DNA of 64,000 bases from Chitinilyticum aquatile DSM 21506 (GTDB lineage: Bacteria; Pseudomonadota; Gammaproteobacteria; Burkholderiales; Chitinibacteraceae), in contig NZ_KE387260.1 of assembly GCF_000430805.1 (NCBI RefSeq), positions 62,001-126,000 of the forward strand, read 5' to 3'. Positions 15,403-24,729 of the stretch are shown here, in pieces. Numbering within the stretch: the first letter of the stretch is position 1; every line of letters starts with the position of its first letter. Made by a program: the position numbers and the translations under genes. The notes under the pieces were generated by a model. That model saw only the letters and a program-made list of their open reading frames with translations. It searched no databases and had not been told where the DNA came from.

Positions 15403-16110
15403 ATGGCCGAACACATTTCCAAACAATTTGACGCCGAGCTGGAAGCCATCCGCTCGCAGGTCCTCGGCATGGCCGGCCTCGTCGAACAGCAGGTGCGCCA
15501 GGCGATGGAAGCCCTCGCCTCTGCCGACACCGCCATCATCAACCACGTCATCGAGCAGGAAGACCAGGTCAACGCCATGCACACCAAGCTGGACGACATG
15601 TGCGTGCACATGATCGCCCGTCGCCAGCCGGCCGCCAGCGACCTGCGTCTGGTGATGGCAGTGATCAAATCGGTGGAAGACCTGGAACGCATCGGCGACA
15701 AGGCCGCCCGCATCTGCCAGCGCGCCAAGACGATTTTCGAAGGCGGCAAGATGCAGGTGCCGCGCCTGAACGACCTGAACCACATCGCCGACCACGCGCT
15801 CGACATGCTGGCGCAAGCGCTCGACGCCTTTGCCCGCCTTGACGCGGTTACCGCCAGCGAAGTCAAGCGCATGGACAGCCAGCTCGACACCGAATACCGC
15901 GCGCTGCAGCGCCAGCTGATCACCTTCATGATGGAAGACCCGCGCACCATCACGCTGATGCTCGACATTCTGTGGATCGCCAAGGCCATCGAGCGTATCG
16001 GCGATCTGTCGGTCAGCGTGGCCGAGCAGGTCATCTATCTGGTCAAGGGGCAGGATGTGCGCCACAAGAGTCAGGAAGAAGTCGACGAGGTCGCGCAAGG
16101 CACGCGCTGA
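15403..16110 (+). CDS. phoU: Phosphate signalling regulator PhoU
   Basis: A 235-residue all-helical protein with two PhoU repeats. The metal-binding ED/D motifs are visible as VEDLERIGDKAARI in the first repeat and AKAIERIGDLSVSVAEQVIY in the second. PhoU links the Pst phosphate transporter to PhoR and keeps the Pho regulon off when phosphate is plentiful. Here it stands alone, without pstSCAB and about 16 kb from phoBR. GGAG lies eight bases before the ATG. No Pho box was seen upstream. Confidence 0.95.
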   Translation: MAEHISKQFDAELEAIRSQVLGMAGLVEQQVRQAMEALASADTAIINHVIEQEDQVNAMHTKLDDMCVHMIARRQPAASDLRLVMAVIKSVEDLERIGDKAARICQRAKTIFEGGKMQVPRLNDLNHIADHALDMLAQALDAFARLDAVTASEVKRMDSQLDTEYRALQRQLITFMMEDPRTITLMLDILWIAKAIERIGDLSVSVAEQVIYLVKGQDVRHKSQEEVDEVAQGTR

Positions 16111-16129
16111 TCCGCTGCATCCGCACACA

Positions 16130-16167
16130 GAAAACCCGGCTCAGGAAACTGGCCGGGTTTTGTTTTG
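16130..16167. terminator. Bidirectional terminator between phoU and mnmH
   Basis: AAAACCCGGC and GCCGGGTTTT form a stem flanked by A and T runs; it lies between the convergent phoU and mnmH genes and can serve both. Confidence 0.85.
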
Positions 16168-16177
16168 CGCACGCCGC

Positions 16178-17236
16178 TCAGGCGCTTTGCTTCCCCAGTT
16201 GCTCCAGCAGCCGTTGCGCATCCGCCTGCAGATCGCTGGCATTCGGGCGAAATACAAAGGATCCGGCACGCGCCAGACCGGGATACAGGCCATGGCTGCT
16301 GCGCAGGTAGGCGGGGTCGTAATGCAGCTCGATCAGCTCGCGAAAAAGCGTGGCCCGCTCACCGGCATCGATCAGCGCCTCCCAGCGCGCCAGCGTCTGC
16401 CGGCCATAGGTGGCCGCCAGAAAGCCCAGCAGCTTCTTGAGCCGCTCCGGCTCGGCAAAGAGCCCTGCATAATCCGTGCACAGAAAATCGACGCGGTCAT
16501 CCAGCTCTGCTTCGACACGGATGCATGGCGCACTTGATAGCGCCTGCATCAGTGCCGCGGGCAGCTGCAGCTGGCCGATCTTCTTGCTCTCCGCCTCGAC
16601 AAATACCGGCCGCTCCGGCGTGAAACCGGCGAGCACCTGCAGCAACTCGCTGTCAAAGCGTTTCTGGCTGGGCTGCACTTCGCCGGGCAGCGCGCCAAGC
16701 AGCGAGCCGCGATGCCGGGCCAGTGCCTCCAGATCGAGTACCTGCGCACCACAGCGCGCCAGCGCATGCAGCAGGCGCGTCTTGCCGCAACCGGTCAACC
16801 CGGCCAGCACGCGATAATCGAATTGCCCCGGCATGCCGTCGAGGCGGGCCAGCACCTGATGGCGGTAAGCCTTGTAGCCACCGTCGAGCTGACGCGCCTT
16901 CCAGCCGATCAGGTTGAACCATGCCGTCATCGACCCTGATCGCTTGCCGCCGCGCCAGCAATAGATCAGGGGCTTCCAGTTGATCGGCTTGTCGGCAAAG
17001 GTGGTTTGCAGATGCCGCGCAATATTCTGCGCCACCAGTGCCGCGCCCAGCTTCGTCGCCTCGAAGGGCGACACCTGCTTGTACATCGTGCCGACGACAA
17101 CCCGCTCCTCATTGCTGAGCACCGGTGCATTGATGGCGCTGGGGATATGGTCTTCGGCATATTCCAGTGGCGTGCGCACGTCGATGATGCAGTCGAAGCG
17201 GTCAATCTCGTCCAGGGTAGCCAGCTGATTTTTCAT
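16178..17236 (-). CDS. mnmH: tRNA 2-selenouridine synthase
   Basis: A 352-residue enzyme (also SelU/YbbB) that replaces the sulfur of 2-thiouridine at the tRNA wobble position with selenium, using selenophosphate, via a geranylated intermediate. The rhodanese domain contains the catalytic Cys93 in LIYCWRGGKRSGS. The C-terminal part carries a Walker A loop GLTGCGKT at residues 146-153. The start at 17236 fits the family; the open frame extends upstream but into the divergent selD gene. It is divergent from selD, whose product supplies its substrate, with only 49 bases between the two start codons. Confidence 0.95.
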   Translation of the reverse strand: MKNQLATLDEIDRFDCIIDVRTPLEYAEDHIPSAINAPVLSNEERVVVGTMYKQVSPFEATKLGAALVAQNIARHLQTTFADKPINWKPLIYCWRGGKRSGSMTAWFNLIGWKARQLDGGYKAYRHQVLARLDGMPGQFDYRVLAGLTGCGKTRLLHALARCGAQVLDLEALARHRGSLLGALPGEVQPSQKRFDSELLQVLAGFTPERPVFVEAESKKIGQLQLPAALMQALSSAPCIRVEAELDDRVDFLCTDYAGLFAEPERLKKLLGFLAATYGRQTLARWEALIDAGERATLFRELIELHYDPAYLRSSHGLYPGLARAGSFVFRPNASDLQADAQRLLEQLGKQSA

Positions 17237-17285
17237 GGGGCGCCAAACGTCGGATAATGCCCCCATTGTAAACGAGGGGACTTCC

Positions 17286-18329
17286 ATGGAAACCATCCGT
17301 CTGACCCGGCTTTCCCACGGCGGCGGCTGCGGCTGCAAGATCGCCCCGGCGGTCCTGGCCGACATGCTGAAAAGCATGCCGCAAATGCAGGCCTTTCCCG
17401 ATCTGCTGGTCGGCACCGAGACCGCCGACGATGCCGCGGTCTACCGCTTGAACGATGAGCAGGCGCTGGTCGCCACGACTGACTTCTTCATGCCCATCGT
17501 TGACGACCCCTTCGATTTTGGCCGCATCGCCGCGACCAATGCGATTTCGGATATTTATGCCATGGGGGGTACCCCCATCATGGCCCTTGCCATTGTTGGG
17601 ATGCCGGTCAATACCCTTCCAATGGAAGCCATCCAGCAGATTCTGGCCGGTGGTGCCAGTGTGTGTGCAGCCGCCGGCATTCCTGTGGCGGGCGGGCATT
17701 CAATCGACTCCCCCGAGCCGATCTACGGCCTTGTCGCGCTGGGTCTGGTGCACCCGGATCAGGTGAAGCGCAACAGCCAGGCGCAGGCAGGCGACGTGCT
17801 GGTGCTTGGCAAACCACTCGGCATCGGCATCCTCGGCAGCGCCATGAAACAAGGCGCGCTGGACGCAGACGGCTACCGCCAGCTGATCGACACCACCACC
17901 CAGCTCAACCGCATCGGCAGCGAGCTGGCGGGGCTGGATGGCGTGCATGCGCTGACCGACGTCACCGGCTTCGGCCTGCTTGGCCATCTGCTTGAACTCT
18001 GCCGTGGCGCAGGCCTCGGTGCCACGCTGAGCGCCAGCCAGCTCCCCGTACTGCCCGCGGCCATCGCCCTTGCACAGCAGGGCATCGGGCCGGGTGCCAT
18101 CGGTCGCAATCTGGCAAGCTTCGGCGCGGACGTGCAATTTGCCGAACAAGTGCCCGACTGGCAGCGCCGCATCATGGCCGATGCCCAGACCAGCGGCGGC
18201 CTGCTGGCTGCCGTCGCACCGGAGTGTGTCGAAGACGTGCTGGCACGCTTTCACGCGCAGGGCTTTGCCGCGGCTCGCGTGGTCGGGCGGATGCAGGCCG
18301 GCGCGCCGGTCATCGCCGTTACGGAATAA
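17286..18329 (+). CDS. selD: Selenide, water dikinase (selenophosphate synthetase)
   Basis: A 347-residue enzyme that makes selenophosphate from selenide and ATP. The active-site region reads HGGGCGCK, with Cys15 and Lys18 equivalent to E. coli Cys17 and Lys20. It is thus the cysteine form, not a selenoprotein. Downstream motifs TTDFFMPIVDDPFDFGRIAA and TDVTGFGLLGHLLE are typical. GAGGGG stands seven bases before the ATG at 17286. It forms a cluster with divergent mnmH and the following DsrE-like gene; no selA or selB is present in the window. Confidence 0.96.
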   Translation: METIRLTRLSHGGGCGCKIAPAVLADMLKSMPQMQAFPDLLVGTETADDAAVYRLNDEQALVATTDFFMPIVDDPFDFGRIAATNAISDIYAMGGTPIMALAIVGMPVNTLPMEAIQQILAGGASVCAAAGIPVAGGHSIDSPEPIYGLVALGLVHPDQVKRNSQAQAGDVLVLGKPLGIGILGSAMKQGALDADGYRQLIDTTTQLNRIGSELAGLDGVHALTDVTGFGLLGHLLELCRGAGLGATLSASQLPVLPAAIALAQQGIGPGAIGRNLASFGADVQFAEQVPDWQRRIMADAQTSGGLLAAVAPECVEDVLARFHAQGFAAARVVGRMQAGAPVIAVTE

Positions 18330-18342
18330 GGATCAGGAAACC

Positions 18343-18693
18343 ATGAGCAACGATTTCGCCAGCACCGCCCTGGTGTTCAACCACGACGGCCTCGGCCACG
18401 CCGATGAGGCGCTGCGCCACAAACTCGCCAGCAACTACCTGCGCACGCTGCTGGAACTCGGCCAGCTGCCGCAGGCGATCCTGTTCTATGCTGGCGGCGT
18501 CAAGCTCGTCGCCCACGGCTCGCCCTGCCTGGCCGAGCTGACCGAACTTGCCGCCGCTGGCGTTCCCGTCATCGCCTGCCGCACCTGTCTGGATTTCTAC
18601 GGCTTGATGGATCAGGTTGCTGCCGGTGAAATCGGCAATATGCTGCGCATCGTCGAAGCGCAGGCGCAGGCCGCGAAGGTGATTACGCTGTAG
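18343..18693 (+). CDS. DsrE/YedF-like sulfur or selenium carrier protein
   Basis: A 116-residue protein 13 bases after selD. It matches the C-terminal DsrE-like domain of the selenium-associated YedF family, with the conserved segment ACRTCLDFYGLMDQVAAGEI containing two cysteines that could carry sulfur or selenium. Full-length YedF proteins have an N-terminal TusA/SirA domain; that domain is absent here, and the first residues already fit the DsrE fold, so this is a single-domain version rather than a truncation by mutation. The position after selD suggests a role in delivering selenium; this is inference. Confidence 0.8.
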   Translation: MSNDFASTALVFNHDGLGHADEALRHKLASNYLRTLLELGQLPQAILFYAGGVKLVAHGSPCLAELTELAAAGVPVIACRTCLDFYGLMDQVAAGEIGNMLRIVEAQAQAAKVITL

Positions 18694-18702
18694 CCTGCCG
18701 GT

Positions 18703-19581
18703 TCAATGCGGCATGCCGAGTGCCAAAGCCAGCGGCACGAACACTAGCGAGAGCAGCGTGCCGGCAACGACGATGGCAGCAACCAGCTCCGGGTCCTGCC
18801 GGTACTGCTCGGCAAACAGGTAATTGAGCACCGCCGGCGGCAAGGCGCCGTAGAGCAGCAGGATGCCGGCCTGCGCAGCTGGCAGCGGCCAGAGTCTGAG
18901 CAGCAGCCAGGCCAGCGCCAGCCCGATCGCCGGACACATCAGGCCAGCCAGCAGGCCATCGCGCCAGCGCGTGACGCGAAACTGCGCCATCCGCACCCCC
19001 AGCGCAAACAGCATCAAGGGTATTGCCATGGAGCCAAGCATTTCCATAGGCTTGAATACCCATATCGGCATGGGTATATGCAGATACTGCACCAGCAAGC
19101 CGGCGAGCAGCGCCCACACCATCGGCACATTCAGCAGCGCATGCAGCGGGGCCTTGCGATCAAACAGCCGCACGCCAACGGTAAAGTGCAGCAGGTTCAG
19201 GTAGACAAACACCACCACCGCCGCCGGAAACTCGGTCGGGCCGAAGGCAAACAGCCACAGCGGCAAGCCCATGTTGCCGGTATTGGTAAACATCTGCGGC
19301 ACGGCAAACGCCGCCGCGTTCAGACCAAGCCGCCGCGCCACCAGCCAGGCCGCCAGCCCGCCACCAAAGGTAATCAGCGTCACCGCCAGCAGCAGCGGCA
19401 GATAGTCGCCCCAGGCCACGCTGCGCTGTGTCATCGCGGTGAACACCAGCAAGGGTGACAGCAACTCGACATTCAGGCGGTTCAGGGCAGTGAGGTCCAC
19501 CGCGCGAAAGCGCGCATAGACCCAGCCGATCAGCGCAATCAGCAGCACGGGCGCGATGATGGAAAAGATGGCGTAGAACAT
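18703..19581 (-). CDS. AEC family transporter (auxin efflux carrier type permease)
   Basis: A 292-residue inner-membrane protein with about ten hydrophobic segments and the AEC family pattern, including MFTNTGNMGLPLWLFAFG (conserved asparagines in a broken helix) and GALPPAVLNYLFAEQY. Members export or import small carboxylates such as malate or malonate; the substrate here is not identifiable. The start at 19581 gives the normal family N-terminus MFYAIFSIIAPVLL; the longer frame to 19623 adds a polar stretch that does not fit. It is convergent with the selD operon with only nine bases between stop codons. Confidence 0.88.
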   Translation of the reverse strand: MFYAIFSIIAPVLLIALIGWVYARFRAVDLTALNRLNVELLSPLLVFTAMTQRSVAWGDYLPLLLAVTLITFGGGLAAWLVARRLGLNAAAFAVPQMFTNTGNMGLPLWLFAFGPTEFPAAVVVFVYLNLLHFTVGVRLFDRKAPLHALLNVPMVWALLAGLLVQYLHIPMPIWVFKPMEMLGSMAIPLMLFALGVRMAQFRVTRWRDGLLAGLMCPAIGLALAWLLLRLWPLPAAQAGILLLYGALPPAVLNYLFAEQYRQDPELVAAIVVAGTLLSLVFVPLALALGMPH

Positions 19582-19734
19582 GGGCAGCCAGATCGCGGAA
19601 GATGAGCCGGAACACCATAGCACGCGCCTCCGGCGCTTTTTGTGACGCTTCGCACGCCATCACGCCTCGCCGCTTGCCGGCACTGTCAGTGCAATAGTAG
19701 TCTGCCCGCTCCACCCGCCATTCTGCGACGCACC

Positions 19735-20931
19735 ATGCCTTCTTTCCGTTTCCCCGGCCCCTGGCAGACGCTGCTGCTGCTTTTGCTGCTGCTCGGCACG
19801 CCAGTCGCGGCCTTTTTCATCAACGCGCAATTCGACGAGCCGCTGGACAGCGCTACCCAGCAATGGCTGGGTTGGCAGCTGCCCGCCGTCGCCACAAAGG
19901 ATAATGGCTATCTCGATCTGGTCGCGCTCGACGCCAATGTGCCCGAGCGCCTGGCAGTGGCCGCTGCCGTGCAAGCAAGATTTGCCGAGATCGCCAGCCA
20001 GCCCGGCGGCAATCACGCGAAACAGTACGAAGCGGCGCTGAAAACGCTGAACCTCAAACCACGCACCCTACCCTTGCCGGAAGGGCTATGTGGCAACAAG
20101 GCACCCAGCTGCCTGCCGGAGCTGCGCCAGCATGCGGCAATGCTCGCCAGCCTGCGCGAACGCGAAAAGGACGCACTGCAGCGCTATCAGGACATGTTGC
20201 TGAGCCCGGCCTACGCCGAGCTGCTGCCGGCGGACGTCACCGCGCCCATTCCCCGCTACACGTCAGCGCTGCAGCTCAACGTGCTGCACTCCAGCCAGAT
20301 CAGCGACGCAGCCGAAGCAGGAAACTTTGCCGGGGCGCTGGCGCTCTGGTATGCCGAGCGGCAATTCTGGCTGCGCGCCGCACACGGCTCGCGCACGCTG
20401 ATCAATCTGATGGTGACCACCGCCATGCTCCAGCGCAGCAACCGCCTGCTGGGCGAACTGCTGGCTGCACATCCGCAGCTCAAGCGCGCCGATCTGACTG
20501 CCACGCGACAGTCCCTGGAAAACAGCAGGCAACTGCAACACTTGCTGGGACAAGTGACACTGGGCGAATTCCAGTGGTTTGCCTACGCCATCCGTCATCC
20601 CGATCTGGACACCCTGCCAGATGCAGAGCGGAAAAAACTGGATGTCGCGCTGATGAGCACACTGAAGCCGCATGCAACGCTGAATCTCGGGCGACAGGAA
20701 TACCAGCAGCACCTGCGGACACTCGGCATCCCCCTGCCCGCAGGCATCGCGGCAGGCGACCTGCCGGAAAAGCCCGTCTGCGCAGACGGGGGATCGATCC
20801 TGCATTTTGACAATCCGGCCGGCAAGATGCTGGCCTGCATGGCACCACCGGATTTCAGCAGTTACCGTGACCGGCTGGCCACCATCGAAAAGGACAGCCA
20901 GACCCTGCTGAACCGGCTGCAGGCACAATAA
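19735..20931 (+). CDS. Hypothetical membrane-anchored periplasmic protein
   Basis: A 398-residue protein of unknown function. A single hydrophobic segment (WQTLLLLLLLLGTPVAAFFI, residues 9-28) could be a signal anchor; the rest is soluble and mostly helical. Two cysteines flank a short loop (LCGNKAPSCLPEL) and could form a disulfide, and another pair lies near the C-terminus, consistent with a periplasmic location. No catalytic motif was recognised. The start at 19735 places the hydrophobic segment correctly. It is a single-gene unit that ends at a strong bidirectional terminator. Confidence 0.7.
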   Translation: MPSFRFPGPWQTLLLLLLLLGTPVAAFFINAQFDEPLDSATQQWLGWQLPAVATKDNGYLDLVALDANVPERLAVAAAVQARFAEIASQPGGNHAKQYEAALKTLNLKPRTLPLPEGLCGNKAPSCLPELRQHAAMLASLREREKDALQRYQDMLLSPAYAELLPADVTAPIPRYTSALQLNVLHSSQISDAAEAGNFAGALALWYAERQFWLRAAHGSRTLINLMVTTAMLQRSNRLLGELLAAHPQLKRADLTATRQSLENSRQLQHLLGQVTLGEFQWFAYAIRHPDLDTLPDAERKKLDVALMSTLKPHATLNLGRQEYQQHLRTLGIPLPAGIAAGDLPEKPVCADGGSILHFDNPAGKMLACMAPPDFSSYRDRLATIEKDSQTLLNRLQAQ

Positions 20932-20943
20932 ATCCGTGTCGTT

Positions 20944-20979
20944 AAACAACAAAGCCTCCTTGCGGAGGCTTTGTTGTTT
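20944..20979. terminator. Bidirectional terminator
   Basis: AACAACAAAGCCTCC and GGAGGCTTTGTTGTT form a perfect 15-bp stem around TTGC, between the hypothetical gene and the convergent prfA. Confidence 0.92.
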
Positions 20980-21012
20980 CCTGCAAATCATCGGGCATGC
21001 GCCACGGCGGGA

Positions 21013-22089
21013 TCAGTCACCGAGCTGCGCCAGCAGCTCGGCCTGCTGCTCGTTGATCAGCGCCTGGGTCAGCTCGTCCAGATCGCCGTCCATGATGAAG
21101 TCGAGCTTGTAGAGCGTCAGGTTGATGCGGTGATCGGTCATCCGGCCCTGAGGGAAGTTGTAGGTGCGGATGCGCTCGGAGCGGTCGCCCGAGCCGATCA
21201 GGCTCTTGCGCTCGGCGGCTTCCTTGGCCTGGATTTCGCGCAGCTGCGCATCCTTGATGCGCGCGGCAAGCACGGCCAGCGCGCGCGCCTTGTTCTTGTG
21301 CTGGCTGCGGTCGTCCTGGCACTCGACCACGATGCCGGTCGGCAAATGAACGACTCGCACGGCCGAATCGGTCTTGTTGATGTGCTGGCCACCCGCGCCG
21401 GACGCGCGGAAGGTGTCGATGCGCAGGTCCGCCGGATTGATGTCCACCTCGCCCACCTCATCGGCTTCCGGCATCACGGCAACGGTACACGCGGACGTAT
21501 GGATGCGGCCCTGCGTTTCCGTCACCGGCACGCGCTGCACGCGGTGCCCGCCCGATTCGAACTTGAGCCGCGAGTAGGCGCCGAAACCGGCGATGCGCGC
21601 GATGATTTCCTTGTAGCCACCCAGATCGGATTCGTTGGCCGACATGATCTCGACCTGCCAGCGGTTGCGCTCGGCGTAGCGCGAATACATGCGGAACAGG
21701 TCGGCGGCAAACAGCGCCGATTCGTCGCCGCCGGTGCCGGCGCGGATTTCCAGAAAGATGTTGCGCTCGTCGTTGGGGTCTTTCGGCAGCAGCGCCTTCT
21801 GCAGCTCGATGTCGAGCTCCTCGATGCGCGTCTTGCCGGCCGCGATCTCTTCTTCGGCCATGTCCTTCATGTCCGGGTCGGCGAGCAATTCCTGCGCGGT
21901 GGCGAGGTCGGCTTCAACCTGGCGGAACTGGTGATACAGCTCGACCACGGGGGTCAGCTCCGCATGCTCGCGCGTGAGCTTGCGATACTGATCCATGTCG
22001 CGCGTGGCGTCTTCGCTGGACAGGAGCATACCGACTTCTTCAAGACGGTCGGCAAGCTGGGCCAATTTGGCGGCAATACTGGGTTTCAT
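21013..22089 (-). CDS. prfA: Peptide chain release factor 1
   Basis: A 358-residue class I release factor that recognises UAA and UAG stop codons. The peptidyl-hydrolysis motif [11 protein letters not shown] is present, with GGQ at about 233-235. The anticodon-like tripeptide reads PVT (in [10 protein letters not shown]), fitting the PxT pattern of RF1 rather than SPF of RF2. The start at 22089 gives the normal length and N-terminus [12 protein letters not shown]. It lies 101 bases downstream of hemA on the same strand, the common hemA-prfA arrangement, but prmC does not follow; a terminator does. Confidence 0.97.
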   Translation of the reverse strand: MKPSIAAKLAQLADRLEEVGMLLSSEDATRDMDQYRKLTREHAELTPVVELYHQFRQVEADLATAQELLADPDMKDMAEEEIAAGKTRIEELDIELQKALLPKDPNDERNIFLEIRAGTGGDESALFAADLFRMYSRYAERNRWQVEIMSANESDLGGYKEIIARIAGFGAYSRLKFESGGHRVQRVPVTETQGRIHTSACTVAVMPEADEVGEVDINPADLRIDTFRASGAGGQHINKTDSAVRVVHLPTGIVVECQDDRSQHKNKARALAVLAARIKDAQLREIQAKEAAERKSLIGSGDRSERIRTYNFPQGRMTDHRINLTLYKLDFIMDGDLDELTQALINEQQAELLAQLGD

Positions 22090-22144
22090 GTTTTCTTCAG
22101 CCTTCAAAACCGCGACGCAGAGACGTCGTGGCACAGGGATTCAA

Positions 22145-22168
22145 TGCAGGAGCATGCTCGCTCCTGCA
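22145..22168 (-). other. Hairpin in the hemA-prfA gap
   Basis: A perfect 9-bp stem TGCAGGAGC / GCTCCTGCA with a six-base loop. No U-run follows on the minus strand, so it is more likely an mRNA processing or stability element than a terminator. Confidence 0.45.
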
Positions 22169-22190
22169 GCATATTCAAATAGCCCGGCAG

Positions 22191-23444
22191 CTAATCCGGC
22201 TCATGCAGGCGGTATAGCCGCCGCACGGCTTCAACCAGCTCGGCTTGCTGCTCGCCCTGCGTGGCATTGAGCGCCGCGAGCGGGGCGTGCAGGAATTTGT
22301 TGCCCATCTGGCGTGCGAGTTCTTCCAGCACCAGCTCGGGGTCGCTTCCCGATGCCAGCTGCTTTTTCGCACGCTCCAGCTCCTTGCGCTGGATGCGCTC
22401 CGCGTGGTCGCGCAGTTCGCGGATCGTCGGTACCAGCGCGCGGCTGGCGAGCCACTGGCTGAATTCCTCAATGCGCTCCTGCACCATGCCCTCGGCAACG
22501 GCCGCTTCGCTCTGGCGCGATTCCAGCCCTTCCCGCACCACCTCACTCAGATCATCGACCGTGAAGAGGTACACGTCTTCCAGCTTGCTGACTTCCTGCT
22601 CGACATCGCGCGGCACGGCCAGGTCGACCATGAAGACCGGGCGGTGTCTCCGCGCCTTGATCGCGCGCTCCATCATGCCCTTGCCGACGATTGGCAGCGA
22701 CGAGGCGGTCGAGGTAATCACGATGTCAAATTCGGCAATGCGTGCGGGCAACTCGGACAGCAGCATCGCTTCGCCGCCCAGTGTGGCGGCCAGTTTCTCG
22801 CCGCGCTCCAGTGTGCGGTTGGCCACCGCAATGGCGCGCGGCTTCTGCGCGTGCATGTGCGTGGCACACAGCTCGATCATTTCGCCGGCGCCGATGAAGA
22901 GCACCTTGCATTCGGACACCGAGGGGAAAATCCGCTCGGCCAGCCTGACTGTCGCCGCCGCCATCGACACCGATGCGGCACCGATGCGCGTCTGCGAGCG
23001 CACGTCCTTGGCTACGCCAAAGGCGCGCTGGAACAGGCCATTGAGCAGCAGCCCCAGCGAGCCGGCATCACGCGCGGTGCGCTCGGCATCTTTCAGCTGA
23101 CCGAGAATCTGCGTTTCCCCCAGCACCATCGAATCCAGCCCGCAGGCGACACGATAGGCATGGCGCACGGCGTCCGGCCCTTCGTGCAGATAGAGGTAGC
23201 CGTCGAGCTCGGCCGGCTGGCGATGCCGCAGCCTGGCCAGCCAGTCGACCAGCACCTCGCCATTCTCGGCATTGCAATACAGCTCGGTGCGGTTGCAGGT
23301 CGAGACAATCATCGCCTCGTGCACGCCATTACAGGAAACCAGCTGCTGCAGTGCGCCACCCAGCTCGTGCGGGCCAAAGGCCAGCAGCTCGCGCACCGCC
23401 AGCGGGGCGGTGTGGTGGTTCAGGCCCAGCACAATCAGTTTCAT
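22191..23444 (-). CDS. hemA: Glutamyl-tRNA reductase
   Basis: A 417-residue NADPH-dependent enzyme that reduces glutamyl-tRNA to glutamate-1-semialdehyde, the first step of the C5 haem pathway. The catalytic Cys50 lies in IVSTCNRTELYC; the NADPH-binding region VLFIGAGEMIELCATHM and the C-terminal dimerisation helices are complete. The ATG at 23444 gives the typical start MKLIVLGLNHHTAPLAVRE; the frame upstream is open but not family-like. It is followed by prfA and preceded by a MITE-like element that separates it from murB. Confidence 0.97.
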   Translation of the reverse strand: MKLIVLGLNHHTAPLAVRELLAFGPHELGGALQQLVSCNGVHEAMIVSTCNRTELYCNAENGEVLVDWLARLRHRQPAELDGYLYLHEGPDAVRHAYRVACGLDSMVLGETQILGQLKDAERTARDAGSLGLLLNGLFQRAFGVAKDVRSQTRIGAASVSMAAATVRLAERIFPSVSECKVLFIGAGEMIELCATHMHAQKPRAIAVANRTLERGEKLAATLGGEAMLLSELPARIAEFDIVITSTASSLPIVGKGMMERAIKARRHRPVFMVDLAVPRDVEQEVSKLEDVYLFTVDDLSEVVREGLESRQSEAAVAEGMVQERIEEFSQWLASRALVPTIRELRDHAERIQRKELERAKKQLASGSDPELVLEELARQMGNKFLHAPLAALNATQGEQQAELVEAVRRLYRLHEPD

Positions 23445-23505
23445 CAGGTGTCGCGCGATTTCAGAAGGCGGCCATTTTACCCTGAAAGCGGCCGCACAAG
23501 TGGCC

Positions 23506-23647
23506 AGGGCCTGTTCAAAGGCAGGCGAGCTAGTGCGATACAAGGCAAGAACAAGTGAGGAAGCGGAATTGACACGAGGTCAATGAACATTTCATGCTTG
23601 TTTTTAAGGCCGTAGCGCCGACGCACAGCCCACTTTGGACAGGCTCT
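23506..23647. mobile_element. MITE-like element with 15-bp terminal inverted repeats
   Basis: The left end AGGGCCTGTTCAAAG and the right end CTTTGGACAGGCTCT are inverted repeats with 13 of 15 bases matching. The 142-bp interior has no gene and contains further inverted repeats such as TTGAC-ACGAG-GTCAA and an imperfect pairing of GCAAGAACAAG with CTTGTTTTTAAGGC, so nearly the whole element can fold. It lies between hemA and murB and its right end reaches the murB stop codon. Similar sequences occur repeatedly in betaproteobacteria by my recollection; that was not checked. Confidence 0.65.
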
Positions 23648-24663
23648 TACCACCAGACCGGCTCGGCTTCGAGCGCAACGCCAAAGCGCTCCTGCACATC
23701 CGCCTGCACCGCCTGCATCAGCGCGGCCACATCCGCGCCGGTGGCGCCGCCGTGGTTGACCAGCACCAGCGCCTGTTTTTCATACATGCCGACGGGCCCG
23801 AGCCGGCGGCCTTTCCAGCCGCACTGGTCGATCAGCCAGCCGGCGGCCAGCTTGTAGCTGCCGTCCGCCTGGTGATAGGCAACCAGTGCCGGATGCTCGA
23901 GCTGCAATTGCTCGAACAGCGCCGCGCTGACCAGCGGATTCTTGAAGAAACTGCCGGCATTGCCGATCACTGCCGGGTCGGGCAGTTTGCGGCGGCGCAC
24001 ATTGATGACGGCCTGCGCGACACCGGCTGGCGTGCGCGGCAGCGCTGACACCTCCAGCTCGCGCTCGATATCGCCGTAGGTAGTGCGGATTTCTGCCCGC
24101 TTCGGCAGGCGGAAAACCACCTCGCCGATCAGCCAGCGACCAGCTTCCTCTTGCTTGAAAACGCTGTCGCGATAGGAAAAACGGCAGGTATGCTTGTCAA
24201 ACCTTCGCGTTTCTTTGGTTGAGAGCGAATACCCTGTCAGTTCAAAAAAGCAGTCCTGCACTTCCACGCCGTAAGCACCGATATTCTGCACCGGCGCGGC
24301 ACCGACCGTGCCCGGAATCAGCGACAGGTTTTCGAGGCCGCCATAGCCCTGCGCCAGCGTCCACTGCACGAAGTCGTGCCAGTTCTCGCCGCCGCCGGCT
24401 GCCACATACCAGGCCTCGTCGTCCTCGCGCACCAGGCGACGGCCGGGGATTTCCACTTTCAGCACCACGCCGGCCACATCGCCACCCAGCACCAGATTGC
24501 TGCCGCCGCCCAGCACGTAGAGCGGCAGGCCCGCCACGCGGTCATCGGCCAGCACGGCCAGCAGGTCGGCATGGCTGCGGATGCGCGCAAACCATTGCGC
24601 ACTGGCCCGCACGCCCAGCGTATTGCAGGCCTGCAGGGGAAAACCGGAAAGGAGCTCAGTCAT
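23647..24663 (-). CDS. murB: UDP-N-acetylenolpyruvoylglucosamine reductase
   Basis: A 338-residue FAD enzyme that reduces enolpyruvyl-UDP-GlcNAc to UDP-MurNAc in peptidoglycan precursor synthesis. FAD-binding blocks [11 protein letters not shown] and [20 protein letters not shown] are present, as is [10 protein letters not shown] containing the catalytic serine. It is the longer type I form, like the E. coli enzyme, with the C-terminal extension [30 protein letters not shown] precedes the ATG. The stop codon touches the end of the MITE-like element, but the C-terminus looks complete. Confidence 0.96.
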   Translation of the reverse strand: MTELLSGFPLQACNTLGVRASAQWFARIRSHADLLAVLADDRVAGLPLYVLGGGSNLVLGGDVAGVVLKVEIPGRRLVREDDEAWYVAAGGGENWHDFVQWTLAQGYGGLENLSLIPGTVGAAPVQNIGAYGVEVQDCFFELTGYSLSTKETRRFDKHTCRFSYRDSVFKQEEAGRWLIGEVVFRLPKRAEIRTTYGDIERELEVSALPRTPAGVAQAVINVRRRKLPDPAVIGNAGSFFKNPLVSAALFEQLQLEHPALVAYHQADGSYKLAAGWLIDQCGWKGRRLGPVGMYEKQALVLVNHGGATGADVAALMQAVQADVQERFGVALEAEPVWW

Positions 24664-24729
24664 TGTGAATGCCAGTCAGGCCGCACGGGCAGCCTGCGTG
24701 TTATGAGTTGGAGTGCCGCCGCCGCACGC

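Noticed and set aside
17286-18329. SelD as a selenoprotein
   Set aside because: The active-site position is encoded by a cysteine codon and no in-frame TGA is present.
19049-19079. ATACCC...GGGTAT palindrome inside the AEC transporter gene
   Set aside because: The motif order is inverted and the distance is about 20 bases, unlike the 50-bp family, and the codons give normal protein sequence.
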